Shown here: piece by piece, positions 55,553 through 64,000 of the stretch
Layout of the letters: each line of letters begins with the position of its first letter
Position numbering within the stretch: position 1 is the first letter of the stretch
Virus record (IMG/VR): IMGVR_UViG_3300028364_000023
Span: 1-64,000 of that record
Length of the DNA: 64,000 nucleotides
Direction: 5' to 3' (one strand)
Origin: a virus
The notes under the pieces: model-generated
What the model was told of the DNA's origin: nothing
Database searches by the model: none
The model's input: only the letters and a program-made list of their open reading frames with translations
Program-made: the position numbers and the translations under genes

Positions 55553-55917
55553 TTTACGCCCTTGGTGTAGCTGGAGTTATCTTTCCATTCTTCATCCGTT
55601 ACTGTGTAATCTTTGCGTGTTCGATCTTCAATAACTAGGTCAGTGCGTTCTTGTTCTTGCTGCTTGATTAGTTCGATTTGATAGCTTTCCTGGTCTGCAT
55701 CAAACGTCTGGTGCTTGTACGAAATACTAGTACTGGACGCAGTCATTACAAGTGCTATTAGCAAAAAAACACCAAGGTACCAGCTATTGTTTTTGTAGAC
55801 TGGCTTACCCTTAAACTCTTTAAACTGCTTCATTACTGCGCTGATTGCAACCCAAGCAAATAAACCAAACAACATTTTAGGCACAAATGTTTGCGCGAAG
55901 GCAATTACGTATTCCAT
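55549..55917 (-). CDS. Unknown membrane protein
   Basis: 122 residues; helices at about 8-30 and 48-68 and a charged C-terminal tail. Overlaps the pilin-like gene by four bases, so the two are coupled. Could help pilin assembly; no motif. Confidence 0.6.
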   Translation of the reverse strand: MEYVIAFAQTFVPKMLFGLFAWVAISAVMKQFKEFKGKPVYKNNSWYLGVFLLIALVMTASSTSISYKHQTFDADQESYQIELIKQQEQERTDLVIEDRTRKDYTVTDEEWKDNSSYTKGVK

Positions 55918-55975
55918 TTTATAATCCTTATTAACAAAGAGTATGCTAGGGGAGCAAGTCCCCTAGCAGTTAAGT

Positions 55976-56866
55976 TTACTTGCCTAGTTGCATTTGTCCT
56001 GCTACTGTGCTAAGCATCTCTGCTGGCATAAACACCTTGTTACTGGAGCTAGCCATTGATTCCATTACTTGGAAGCTTTTGTACACCTTGTACTCTGGTG
56101 TCATTGACTCGCCCATGATCTTGTTGACTTGTGCTTCGGCCTCAGCTTTTTCAACGTCGATTTTTCGCTGCATGGTCTGTTCCTGTAGCTTACGATCAAG
56201 TTGTACCTTGCTGATTTCAAGCTGTGCAGCTTCTTGGTTAATCATCTCACGACGCTCTGCCGCATTTTCTTGCGCTTTCACAATAATTGTTGGGTATGCA
56301 AGGTCTGCAATGCCAATATATCGCACCATAAACGGAGTTCGTTCTGCGATGCTCTTAGATAGGCGTTCTGATAGCTGTGCGTTAATGGCCTCACGTGAGC
56401 TTGCAATTTCTGCAATAGTGTACTGTGATAGGAACTCCCGTGCCTCGGCTCGGATGATATCTCGAGCGTAGGTCATATATACTTTTTCTAGCGGAATCAT
56501 ATACATACGCTCGCTATCGCCCATTGGTGCCGGCTGTACTTTATTAAACACCTGCTCAAAGTCTTTAGACGCAAGTGACATAGTTGCCCGGATCTCGAAC
56601 GTCATTAACAGCTTGTCTTGCGGCATAAACAGGTCCATGCTTTCTTTAAAGCTGCGGTCACTGGCATCAAGTACAACTAGCTTGTCACAATATGCATAAC
56701 ACATATCAAGTCGGAACTTGGAAGTTGGAATAATATTTGCTTTATATCCCGATTGAGACATAACCTTTGCAACTTGAGCAGGCCCTACCTCTACAACTTG
56801 GCCGCAGCCAACCATTGCAAGTGTAACTGCCATTACGGCAAATAGTTTCAGCATTGTCTTTTTCAT
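55976..56866 (-). CDS. SPFH/band-7 lipoprotein
   Basis: 296 residues. Signal with lipobox LAMVGC (lipid Cys about 21), then an SPFH domain (EIRATMSL ... YARDIIRAEAREFLS) and a long charged helix (AAERREMINQEAAQLEISKV) as in prohibitin/flotillin/HflK-C. Periplasmic-side membrane scaffold expected. T4-like phages use other membrane proteins to steer proteases. Confidence 0.78.
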   Translation of the reverse strand: MKKTMLKLFAVMAVTLAMVGCGQVVEVGPAQVAKVMSQSGYKANIIPTSKFRLDMCYAYCDKLVVLDASDRSFKESMDLFMPQDKLLMTFEIRATMSLASKDFEQVFNKVQPAPMGDSERMYMIPLEKVYMTYARDIIRAEAREFLSQYTIAEIASSREAINAQLSERLSKSIAERTPFMVRYIGIADLAYPTIIVKAQENAAERREMINQEAAQLEISKVQLDRKLQEQTMQRKIDVEKAEAEAQVNKIMGESMTPEYKVYKSFQVMESMASSSNKVFMPAEMLSTVAGQMQLGK

Positions 56867-56937
56867 TGTATTACCTTTGGGTTCATTTTAGTTTAAGTTT
56901 AAGTTTTTAAAAGTAGCTTCTTGCTACAACAAGTACT

Positions 56938-56965
56938 ACTTTACAGCCTTTTAGCTTAGCGTCAA
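56938..56965 (-). promoter_or_regulatory. Possible sigma70 promoter
   Basis: TTGACG, 16 bp, TAAAGT on the minus strand; overlaps a weak hairpin (AAAGTAG/CTACTTT) with T-run just downstream that may end the transcript above. Confidence 0.45.
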
Positions 56966-56968
56966 CCA

Positions 56969-57985
56969 CTATTTTGCAGTTAACGATTCTTTATGCTCAG
57001 TGTAGTCATAGAATCCGTCGTAAACGTTTACAATAAACTGTTCCCAGTACTTGCGATTGACAGTTTCAGGTAGTACCACAATGGCTGCCAGCCGTTCAAC
57101 TTTTGCAATTACGTCCTCTAACGCAGGTTGCACAGTAGCAGTAAAGTCTAATTTACCTTGCTTGACAGCAAGAACGAACTCACGATACTTTAACGGGTAT
57201 TTTAGATCGCCAGTTTCGTAGATTTCTAGTAACTGGTACCCTGCCCGCAAACTATGAGAAATGGCCTTCCAGTCAATATTTTCGTTGTTTTTGGCCAATT
57301 GCGCACGATGACCGTATGCGTCATATTTTTTCTGTAGTGAGTCCACAACATATGATATTTTAGTAGTAAAGTCATACTTGGCGTCACACACTTCTACAAT
57401 TTTCTTGTTAACGAATCTACTGCCTTTATAGAACCCGTCCTTAATAGTGACCTTTCCTGGGTGAGCTGCTTCGACAGCAAGCAACTGTGTTTCTGTGCTG
57501 GTAGACTCGTCCATTCTGGCTTCGGGGTTAACAAGTAATGCGCTGTGTAGCACTGTTAACACATCTTCCATGGACTTGAGCCTTGAACCTTTTACACCGT
57601 ACTTTGACGCTTGCTTGCGACAGTAGCCTAAAAACGCCTTCATGTTCTTGGTGTAGAACAAGTGACGATTTGCTACAATTGCCTCCCATACAGGGCTGCT
57701 TGAGATAAGATGGGCATTGTCACAGTGAATCATGTCTATCGCCACCGTGTCTCCGTCACAAGCCATTTTGATAAATTTTTGTAGACTAAAGAATACAGTG
57801 TCTACGTCTTCACTTGAGTTTTTTTGGTGTGCATCGCCTGTACTGTGTCGGATTTCGTGGCTGGCTGTCATTGTGACCATTTCGTCCAACGTGGGCAAGA
57901 ACACACCTTTGTAGTCCATATCACTGTTCTCGGTGTTTAAACCGTATAGGTGACTGCCGTGTACCATTTCACATAGCTTGTTCAT
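56969..57985 (-). CDS. Nucleotidyltransferase (Pol-beta superfamily, COG3541-like)
   Basis: 338 residues. MVHGSHLYGLNTENSDMDYKG has the GS...DxD nucleotidyltransferase signature with G-S and D-x-D. An extended C-terminal helical part follows. T4-like phages often carry such predicted nucleotidyltransferases; the substrate is not established. Confidence 0.8.
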   Translation of the reverse strand: MNKLCEMVHGSHLYGLNTENSDMDYKGVFLPTLDEMVTMTASHEIRHSTGDAHQKNSSEDVDTVFFSLQKFIKMACDGDTVAIDMIHCDNAHLISSSPVWEAIVANRHLFYTKNMKAFLGYCRKQASKYGVKGSRLKSMEDVLTVLHSALLVNPEARMDESTSTETQLLAVEAAHPGKVTIKDGFYKGSRFVNKKIVEVCDAKYDFTTKISYVVDSLQKKYDAYGHRAQLAKNNENIDWKAISHSLRAGYQLLEIYETGDLKYPLKYREFVLAVKQGKLDFTATVQPALEDVIAKVERLAAIVVLPETVNRKYWEQFIVNVYDGFYDYTEHKESLTAK

Positions 57986-58178
57986 TGTTTCTCCTCTTGG
58001 GGACGCATTTGTTAATCTCAGAGCAAGTGAAAACTTCTTTGCCCACGTAAAATTTTCCTAGCTTGTGGCACTCTCTTGCCACTTCTGAGTGCGCATCGAT
58101 TGTGCCCTTGTGGTGCCCGCTTGAAAACCCGAGCATATAGCCTGCTATCAAAGCAAACATCATTAAAAAGAATTCCAT
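57969..58178 (-). CDS. 69-residue membrane protein
   Basis: One N-terminal helix (FFLMMFALIAGYMLGF) and a short soluble tail with two Cys. Overlaps the nucleotidyltransferase start by 17 bases. Confidence 0.55.
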   Translation of the reverse strand: MEFFLMMFALIAGYMLGFSSGHHKGTIDAHSEVARECHKLGKFYVGKEVFTCSEINKCVPKRRNNEQAM

Positions 58179-58185
58179 ATTGTTC

Positions 58186-58527
58186 TCACTGTGGAAAAAT
58201 TCGTGTTCCCCACTCGTCGCCGTAAACTGAATTTACTATTGCGCGACAAGCTGCTATTTCTGGCGTGTGTCCTGTACTAATCCCGTAGGGCTGCCAGCAT
58301 TGCGACTGCCACATGCCGTCTGCTGTTGGTGATAGTTCTACCCTACGACTAGTAATATAACGCCATAACTTGGTTATGTCAACCGACGGTCGAAAAGGAT
58401 GCCATTCGTCCGCCGGCCCTTCCTGTATCACTCCCTGCATAGAAGAGTACCTAACGTCAATATTAAGTGCCGAACAAAATGCAACATCTAACTGAGTGCC
58501 TGTTAACTCATCTGTTGGTGTTTTCAT
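58186..58527 (-). CDS. Unknown protein
   Basis: 113 residues; Trp-rich second half (GMWQSQCWQPYGI) reminiscent of small phage proteins. No family recognised. Confidence 0.55.
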   Translation of the reverse strand: MKTPTDELTGTQLDVAFCSALNIDVRYSSMQGVIQEGPADEWHPFRPSVDITKLWRYITSRRVELSPTADGMWQSQCWQPYGISTGHTPEIAACRAIVNSVYGDEWGTRIFPQ

Positions 58528-58533
58528 ATTAGT

Positions 58534-58746
58534 TTACTCTTTTAGAAAGTAAGCGCCGCGGTAATATTCGCAGTGCTCTTTTACGAATGGAAGAAACGGT
58601 TCGTCGGGCAGTATAACAATGCGGCCAGTAGAATGGTCTACTCCGTGGCTAACAACCACGCTGCCAGCCCTCTCAACAATATTGTTGTTTTCGTCATACT
58701 CGTCTTCGGGGATTCTATAGGAAATAACTTCTACGTTAGTGTGCAT
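58534..58746 (-). CDS. Unknown 70-residue protein
   Basis: Start at ATG 58746 with AAAGAG upstream; a longer frame begins above the transcription start from promoter 58775-58803. Ends EYYRGAYFLKE. No motif. Confidence 0.58.
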   Translation of the reverse strand: MHTNVEVISYRIPEDEYDENNNIVERAGSVVVSHGVDHSTGRIVILPDEPFLPFVKEHCEYYRGAYFLKE

Positions 58747-58774
58747 AAACTGCTCTTTAGTTTTGTAATTACAC

Positions 58775-58803
58775 ATTATGTAGTCAACGGACCTAGATGT
58801 CAA
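58775..58803 (-). promoter_or_regulatory. Sigma70-type promoter
   Basis: TTGACA, 17 bp, CATAAT on the minus strand. Confidence 0.72.
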
Positions 58804-58839
58804 GAGGAATGTCTTTTTATGTTGCGAATATTCAACTGG

Positions 58840-60030
58840 TTAACTTGTTTCATGATTAAGTATTGTAAGTTTATACAACCGCTTAATATTTTCGTCACTA
58901 GTCATAGCAGCTTCACCTGCAGGGAATCTTCCGCCAATTACATTCTGTGCGTATTCTAAAGATATGTCTGGATCTTTTGCAATAGCTGCCTCGCCCGGTG
59001 GCCACGTACCGTCGACTACGTGAAGTGCATACGCAAGGGACAAATAGCTTTTGCTAGCTATATAAGCAAGCGCTTCTTTGGTAAGGTCTTGTAAATCCCC
59101 GAATATTTCGTAGTTGGGTCCATCTTCATCTTCATCTTCGTCTTCATTATTTTGTTCTAGTTGTTTAATTGTCTTTGCAGTGACACCTTTCAAATATTTA
59201 ATAGATCCCGTTACATTTGTAGCAACTAGAGTTTGTAGTTGTTGATCTAATTCGACTAGACCGTTGGCTTGATATAGTATTATTAAATATCTTTTTATTG
59301 ACTTTGCGTCCTTAACCCTCAACAGCATTGTTTCAATTTTTGCACTGCGCCGCGGAGCATCCATTTGTACTAATTTTTCAATAAGACTTTTTAGATTCTC
59401 TAAGTCGGCTTTCATTACGTCTCGACTAGCAGTGGCTTGTTGGCCAACCTCAGTTTCTCCTCCGACTAGTTCGGCGTACTTGTTGCTGTCTAGTCCTGTT
59501 TGTTGATTGAATTCTTCCATAGATAATGATGTATCTTGCTGGTCAAAATACTCTGGCCCTTTCTTTGTACTAACTGTCATGGCCCACATAGCACCATCTG
59601 ACTGACGAAAGAAATAGATTAATGTAACGCTGAAGTCACGAAAGTATTGTTCAAAATGGTTTTGAGTGGGTTTGGTTGTGCACCAATCACTGTTCTTGCC
59701 GTGAAAGCAACTGGCGTCCTTGTCCAATGGTACTACAATTAGCCACTCGTCAGTTTCTTCTAATACGTAGCTATTTCCTTTTTTAGTGCGAGCTTTTTGT
59801 TCTGAAGAGCTAGGGCGTTCGTCAATGGCTGTTACGTATTCAGTAAATGCAGACCATCCCTGTTTGCCCCACCAATCAATATTTCTTTCTTGACCTGAGA
59901 TGCGATTGGCACTTACTAATTTTTTGAAGATATCAAAAGCACTTGCTACCTCTGTAGGATCCGCCTCCTGGCTAAACTTCTGTTGTACTTCCTTGTAACC
60001 TTCGGTTAATTTAAACTCGTTATATCTCAT
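58840..60030 (-). CDS. Repeat protein, tandem paralogue 1
   Basis: 396 residues. N-terminal domain (residues about 1-190) shared with the next two genes: VQQKFSQEADPTEVASAFD, IDWWGKQGW, then VVPLDKDASCFHGKNSDWCTT and a late YFFRQSDGAMWAM. A short C-terminal stretch of the repeat follows (WPPGEAAIA, RFPAGEAAM). An acidic DEDEDEDG run interrupts the middle. AAGGACC precedes the ATG. Function unknown. Confidence 0.75.
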   Translation of the reverse strand: MRYNEFKLTEGYKEVQQKFSQEADPTEVASAFDIFKKLVSANRISGQERNIDWWGKQGWSAFTEYVTAIDERPSSSEQKARTKKGNSYVLEETDEWLIVVPLDKDASCFHGKNSDWCTTKPTQNHFEQYFRDFSVTLIYFFRQSDGAMWAMTVSTKKGPEYFDQQDTSLSMEEFNQQTGLDSNKYAELVGGETEVGQQATASRDVMKADLENLKSLIEKLVQMDAPRRSAKIETMLLRVKDAKSIKRYLIILYQANGLVELDQQLQTLVATNVTGSIKYLKGVTAKTIKQLEQNNEDEDEDEDGPNYEIFGDLQDLTKEALAYIASKSYLSLAYALHVVDGTWPPGEAAIAKDPDISLEYAQNVIGGRFPAGEAAMTSDENIKRLYKLTILNHETS

Positions 60031-60056
60031 ACTGGTCCTTTATTTTTGTATGCCTA

Positions 60057-61367
60057 TTAACCGATGCCAAACCGTTTTTTGTATGCATTCCACGCCGATT
60101 GTGCTTTACGTATTGCATTCTCTCCTTTTAAAAATCGATCTTCTAGTACTTCTGTAGCATATCGAAAAGAGTAATTAGTGTGCGTGGCAATTGCAGCTTC
60201 TCCAGGAGGCCATGCTTTGTTGAGTACTGCATGTGCATACATAAATGAACCGGAGCTATTGTTGGCAATAGCAGATTCGGCTTCGGGCCACTCGCGTTTT
60301 AATATATCTCGGGCGTATAACGCTGCATAATAACCATCTTGTGCAATTACAACTTCGCCCAGAGGCCATCTACCCTTTATTACTATAGCAGCATAAGCAA
60401 CAGCCAATGCTCCTCTACTAGCTATATAAGCAAGTACTTGTTTAGTAGGATTTCGGACATTATTTATTACTTCACCAGGCGTAGCATTTCTTTCCATTAT
60501 TTTAACTGTCTTTATACTAACGTCTTGTAAATATCTAACAGCATCAGTAGAAATATTAGCAACAAGAGTTTGCAGTTGTTGATCTATTTCCACTGGCCCA
60601 CTTTGCTTGTGTAATATTTTAAAATATTCTTCTATTAATCTTGGATCCTTAACCTGTAACATCATTGTTTCTATTTTTGCACTTCGTTGCGGAGCATCCA
60701 TTTGTTCTAATTTTTTAAGAAAGTCCTTTAGATTTTTTAAACTAGCTCGCATTTCTTTACGACTAGCAGCAGTTTTTTTACCTATCTCTGTTTTACCGCC
60801 TACCATCTCAATGTACTTGTTGCTGTCTAGACCTGTCTGCTTGTTGAATTCAATTACATCAAGCGATTGGTCTTTTTGATTAAAGTATTCTGCTCCTTTA
60901 TTTGGAGCAACAGCCATAGCCCACATGGCGCCATCTGACTGACGGAAGAAATAGATCAGTGTAATAGCTTTGCCACGGAAGTACGATTCGAAGTGTGCTT
61001 GCGTTGGCTTGGTGGTACACCAGCTACTTTTTTTGCCGTAGAAACAACTGGCGTCTTTGTCTAGTGGCACTACAATGAACCAGTCAGCAGATTCCTCTAT
61101 TACGTGACTCGTGCCTTTGTTTTTTCGCATCTTTTGTTCAGAAGAACTAGGTCTTTCATCAATTGCAGTCACGTACTCACTAAATGCGGACCACCCCTGT
61201 TTGCCCCACCAATCAATATTTCGTTCTTGGCCTGAGATGCGATTGTCACTGACCAACTTTTTGAACACGTCGAAAGCAGACGCTACCTCAGTAGGATCTG
61301 CTTCCTGACTAAACTTCAGTTGTACTTCCTTGAAGCCCTCGTTTAGTTTAAATTCGTTATATCTCAT
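60057..61367 (-). CDS. Repeat protein, tandem paralogue 2
   Basis: 436 residues, same N-terminal domain with CFYGKKSSWCTT, then about five repeat units built on [RK][WF]P-x-[GA]E-x-x-I and YA. Ends ENAIRKAQSAWNAYKKRFGIG, the same end as the partial fourth gene. Function unknown; the repeats look like a solenoid. Confidence 0.78.
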   Translation of the reverse strand: MRYNEFKLNEGFKEVQLKFSQEADPTEVASAFDVFKKLVSDNRISGQERNIDWWGKQGWSAFSEYVTAIDERPSSSEQKMRKNKGTSHVIEESADWFIVVPLDKDASCFYGKKSSWCTTKPTQAHFESYFRGKAITLIYFFRQSDGAMWAMAVAPNKGAEYFNQKDQSLDVIEFNKQTGLDSNKYIEMVGGKTEIGKKTAASRKEMRASLKNLKDFLKKLEQMDAPQRSAKIETMMLQVKDPRLIEEYFKILHKQSGPVEIDQQLQTLVANISTDAVRYLQDVSIKTVKIMERNATPGEVINNVRNPTKQVLAYIASRGALAVAYAAIVIKGRWPLGEVVIAQDGYYAALYARDILKREWPEAESAIANNSSGSFMYAHAVLNKAWPPGEAAIATHTNYSFRYATEVLEDRFLKGENAIRKAQSAWNAYKKRFGIG

Positions 61368-61378
61368 AATAGATCCTG

Positions 61379-63142
61379 TTAATTGTTACGAATCGGATTT
61401 AAAAAGCTTGAATACGCCCTTCTAAAATCATAATCTTTATCAATAGCAGCTTCACCTGGAGGCCATTTGCCTTTTATCACATCCTTTGCATAGGCATACG
61501 CAGTTGCAGCCTCTGCGGCAATAACAGCCTCACCTTGTGGCCATCTGCCTCTTATGACATTTCTTGCGTAGTCAATAGAAGTATATGCGTCTGTAAGAAT
61601 AGCAGCTTCACCTTCTGGAAACCTTCCTTTAATTATCAGGTCAGCATATTTATAAGCTGTTTCGGCATCTTGGGCAATAGCAGCTTCTCCTTCTGGAAAC
61701 CTTCCTTTAATTATCTCGCGAGCATACTTATAGGCCGTATCTGCATCTGAGGCAATAGCAGCCTCACCTTGTGGCCATCTGCCTCTTACGACATTTCTTG
61801 CGTAGTCAATAGAAGTATATGCGTCTTGTGCAATAGCAGCTTCACCAGGCGGCCACCTAACACGATCGTTGCCAAAGGTACTTCTGTTGATTACTGCGCT
61901 GGCATATCTATAGGCTGATTGTGTATCGGTAACAATAGCAGCTTCTCCCGGGGGCCAGGGGCCTTTAATTATCTGGTCAGCATACATATAGGCTGCTTCT
62001 GCATTTGTGGCAATAGCAGCTTCGCCGGGCGGCCACCTAACTTTCTCGTCCCAAGGCCCACCACCGTCGTTGATTACTTCTCTAGCATAGCTGAACGCTG
62101 ATTGTGCATCTGCGGCAATAGCAGCTTCGCCTAGAGGCCACTGACCCTCGATCACATATCTTGCGTATGCGACTGCTAGTCTACCTGTGTCGGTAATGTA
62201 TTCCATCGCTTCTTTAGAAGGGTGCCGCAAGTTTTTCATCATATGCCTGAGATCTTCTTGCCTTCCTAGTATTTTAACTGTCTTTACACTAACATTGTTC
62301 AAAAATCTAATACCAACCGCCCCATCACCGCCAGCAACTAGACTTTGTAGTTGTTGATCTACCTCCACTGGTCCGCTATAATTATATAGTGTCCTTAAAT
62401 AATCTTTTATTAGTCTAGAGTCTTTAACTTTCAACAGTAAGGTTTCAATCTTTGCACTTCGGCGTGGGTTACTCATTTGTTCTAATTTTTTAATGTAACC
62501 TGTTAAGGTGTTAAAGTCGGTCTTCATGATGTCTCGATTAATAGTGGCCTTTTGTCCAACATCAGTTTTACCGCCAACTAGCTCGGTGTATTTGTTGGGA
62601 TCCAGACCTGTTTGCTTCTCGAATTCTTCATCATCAAGCGAATCATCCTGCTGATCAAAATACTCTGCTTTTTTATTGGGATAAACTGCCATAGCCCACA
62701 TGGCTCCATCTGACTGACGAAAGAAGTAGATCAGTGTAACGTCATAGTCGCGAAAGTAAGATTCGAAATGGCCTTGTGTTGGCTTAGTTGTGCACCAATC
62801 GCTTTTTTTACCGTGAAAGCAACTGGCGTCCTTGTCCAGTGGGACGACAATAAACCACTCGGCAGTTTCTTCTAGTACATGACTTTCACCTTTGCCTTTT
62901 CGAGCTTTTTGTTCGGCCTCGCTAGGTCGTTCATCAATGGCGGTCACGTATTCAATAAACGCAGGCCACCCCTGTTTGCCCCACCAATCAATATTGCGTT
63001 CGTTGCCTTTGATGCGATTAGCACTTACTAGTTTTTTGAACACGTCAAAAGCACTTGCTACTTCAGTAGGATCTGCTTCTTGACTGAACTTCTGTTGTAC
63101 TTCCTTGTATCCCTCGTTTAGCTTAAACTCTTGATATCTCAT
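61379..63142 (-). CDS. Repeat protein, tandem paralogue 3 (longest complete)
   Basis: 587 residues. N-terminal domain as above (CFHGKKSDWCTT), followed by about ten to eleven units of roughly 26 residues (GRWPxGEAAIA ... YAxxVI). A three-unit block around DAYTSIDYARNV appears twice, a recent higher-order duplication. GGTCC-type spacing before the ATG is weak but AAGGACC is present. Function unknown. Confidence 0.8.
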   Translation of the reverse strand: MRYQEFKLNEGYKEVQQKFSQEADPTEVASAFDVFKKLVSANRIKGNERNIDWWGKQGWPAFIEYVTAIDERPSEAEQKARKGKGESHVLEETAEWFIVVPLDKDASCFHGKKSDWCTTKPTQGHFESYFRDYDVTLIYFFRQSDGAMWAMAVYPNKKAEYFDQQDDSLDDEEFEKQTGLDPNKYTELVGGKTDVGQKATINRDIMKTDFNTLTGYIKKLEQMSNPRRSAKIETLLLKVKDSRLIKDYLRTLYNYSGPVEVDQQLQSLVAGGDGAVGIRFLNNVSVKTVKILGRQEDLRHMMKNLRHPSKEAMEYITDTGRLAVAYARYVIEGQWPLGEAAIAADAQSAFSYAREVINDGGGPWDEKVRWPPGEAAIATNAEAAYMYADQIIKGPWPPGEAAIVTDTQSAYRYASAVINRSTFGNDRVRWPPGEAAIAQDAYTSIDYARNVVRGRWPQGEAAIASDADTAYKYAREIIKGRFPEGEAAIAQDAETAYKYADLIIKGRFPEGEAAILTDAYTSIDYARNVIRGRWPQGEAVIAAEAATAYAYAKDVIKGKWPPGEAAIDKDYDFRRAYSSFLNPIRNN

Positions 63143-63168
63143 AATGGTCCTTTATTTTTGTATTCCTA

Positions 63169-64000
63169 TTAACCGATGCCAAACCGTCGTTTATACTTCG
63201 GCCATAAGAACGTGTCGGCACGTATTGCATCTTCACCTTCTAGGAATTGATCTTCTAGTACGTCTATGGCATACTCGTATGCTGCATCAGATAAAGTTGC
63301 CATAGCAGCTTCTCCTTCGGGCCATTCTCCTTCGATTATTCCGCGAGCGTATACTAATGCACCGTAAGCGTCCTGAGAAATAACAGATTCGGCTGCTGGC
63401 CACTCACGTTCTAATATTTCAGTAGCATACATTGCAGCGTTGTACCCATCCAGCGCAATAGCATCTTCACCGGGTTTCCAACGTCCTCTTATTACCATTC
63501 TTGCGTACTGATAAGCCGCAAATGATTCAGTAGCAATAGCATCTTCACCAGGAAGCCATCTTTCTTTTTTATTTTTTCCTTGATTAAGCACTTCAATAGC
63601 ATACCTACTGGATGTAGAAGGGTCTTGTGCAATAGTCTCCTCACCTGCTGGCCACTTGCCTTTAATTATCTCGCGAGCATATTCTAGAGATGTTTCGGCA
63701 TCTTTTGCAATAGCAGCTTCACCTGGCGGCCATGGCTTGTTAAGTACATCACGTGCGTATATTAATGATCCTCTAGGGCTTTGTGCAATAGCTGCCTCAC
63801 CTGGTGGCCACCTAACTGGTTGTTCTTTGTCTTTGTTAATGACATCCAGTGCATAAATTGCTGCTCCTAGGCCGTCTTCCGCAATAGCAGCTTCGGCTTC
63901 GGGCCACGGACCTTTTATTATTCGACGTGCATACGCAGCAGCCAATGCTCCTTTACTAGCTATATAAGCAAGTGCTTGTTCAGTAGGGTGTAGCATATTG
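63169..64000 (-). CDS. Repeat protein, tandem paralogue 4 (5' end outside window)
   Basis: The frame is open to the right edge; about 277 residues of C-terminal repeat region are visible, with units WPEAEAAIAE, WPPGEAAIAQ, WKPGEDAIAL and others, and the end KYKRRFGIG. By comparison with its neighbours it should have the CFHG/WCTT domain further right. Confidence 0.8.
   Translation of the reverse strand, partial: NMLHPTEQALAYIASKGALAAAYARRIIKGPWPEAEAAIAEDGLGAAIYALDVINKDKEQPVRWPPGEAAIAQSPRGSLIYARDVLNKPWPPGEAAIAKDAETSLEYAREIIKGKWPAGEETIAQDPSTSSRYAIEVLNQGKNKKERWLPGEDAIATESFAAYQYARMVIRGRWKPGEDAIALDGYNAAMYATEILEREWPAAESVISQDAYGALVYARGIIEGEWPEGEAAMATLSDAAYEYAIDVLEDQFLEGEDAIRADTFLWPKYKRRFGIG

Noticed and set aside
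58840-64000. CRISPR-like array
   Set aside because: The regular repeats are in-frame coding repeats that vary in sequence and have no constant spacer arrangement.

Overview
This window looks like part of the genome of a large T4-like tailed phage (myovirus) of an aquatic, probably proteobacterial, host. The evidence is a two-subunit T4-type topoisomerase II, a T4-type ATP-dependent DNA ligase, RNA ligases plus a Pnk-type kinase, dCMP deaminase, a tRNA cluster, many overlapping small leftward genes, free-standing GIY-YIG/HNH homing endonucleases and T4-late-like TATAAATA boxes. Almost every gene is on the minus strand. The only clear plus-strand genes are a small zinc-ribbon protein (416-703) and three homing endonucleases. 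At least 27 sigma70-like promoters (TTGACA, 16-17 bp, TATAAT) all point left, which fits an early/middle region read by host polymerase.

Layout, left to right. 1-5.6 kb: an IscA-like Fe-S carrier, a tandem family of five related small proteins, a UvdE-type UV endonuclease, ferredoxin-NADP reductase and a QueD-like protein. 5.6-10.4 kb: topoisomerase subunits and DNA ligase. 10.4-22.4 kb: small unknown genes with a ribosomal L7/L12-like protein, two RNA ligases, dCMP deaminase, a polynucleotide kinase domain, a phosphoesterase and a Pth2-like protein. 22.4-40 kb: tRNA genes, tRNA fragments and structured noncoding RNA, mixed with small genes, four minus-strand and one plus-strand homing endonucleases, a PHA-synthase-like hydrolase and a Bfd-like [2Fe-2S] protein. 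40-50 kb: a GC-richer alternative oxidase, then a long run of short overlapping genes of mostly unknown function. 50-55 kb: an NAD-related operon of a PRPP-synthetase-like enzyme, a macrodomain, a zinc protein and a nicotinamide phosphoribosyltransferase gene cut in two by an HNH homing endonuclease. 55-58.8 kb: envelope-type proteins (type IV pilin-like, SPFH lipoprotein) and a nucleotidyltransferase. 58.8-64 kb: four tandem paralogues with long runs of a roughly 26-residue repeat; the last runs off the window.

The genes suggest a phage that takes over host redox and energy metabolism (AOX, FNR, Fe-S proteins, PhaC-like), rebuilds NAD (PRPP-synthetase-like plus split NadV, macrodomain, SLOG-like), repairs RNA and supplies its own tRNAs. 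The most unusual part is the tRNA region. Homing endonucleases sit inside broken tRNA genes next to intact tRNAs. Two noncoding operons start with rRNA-style boxB-boxA antitermination leaders. Several duplicated RNA elements show compensatory base changes. All functional calls come from reading motifs by eye; no database search was run.
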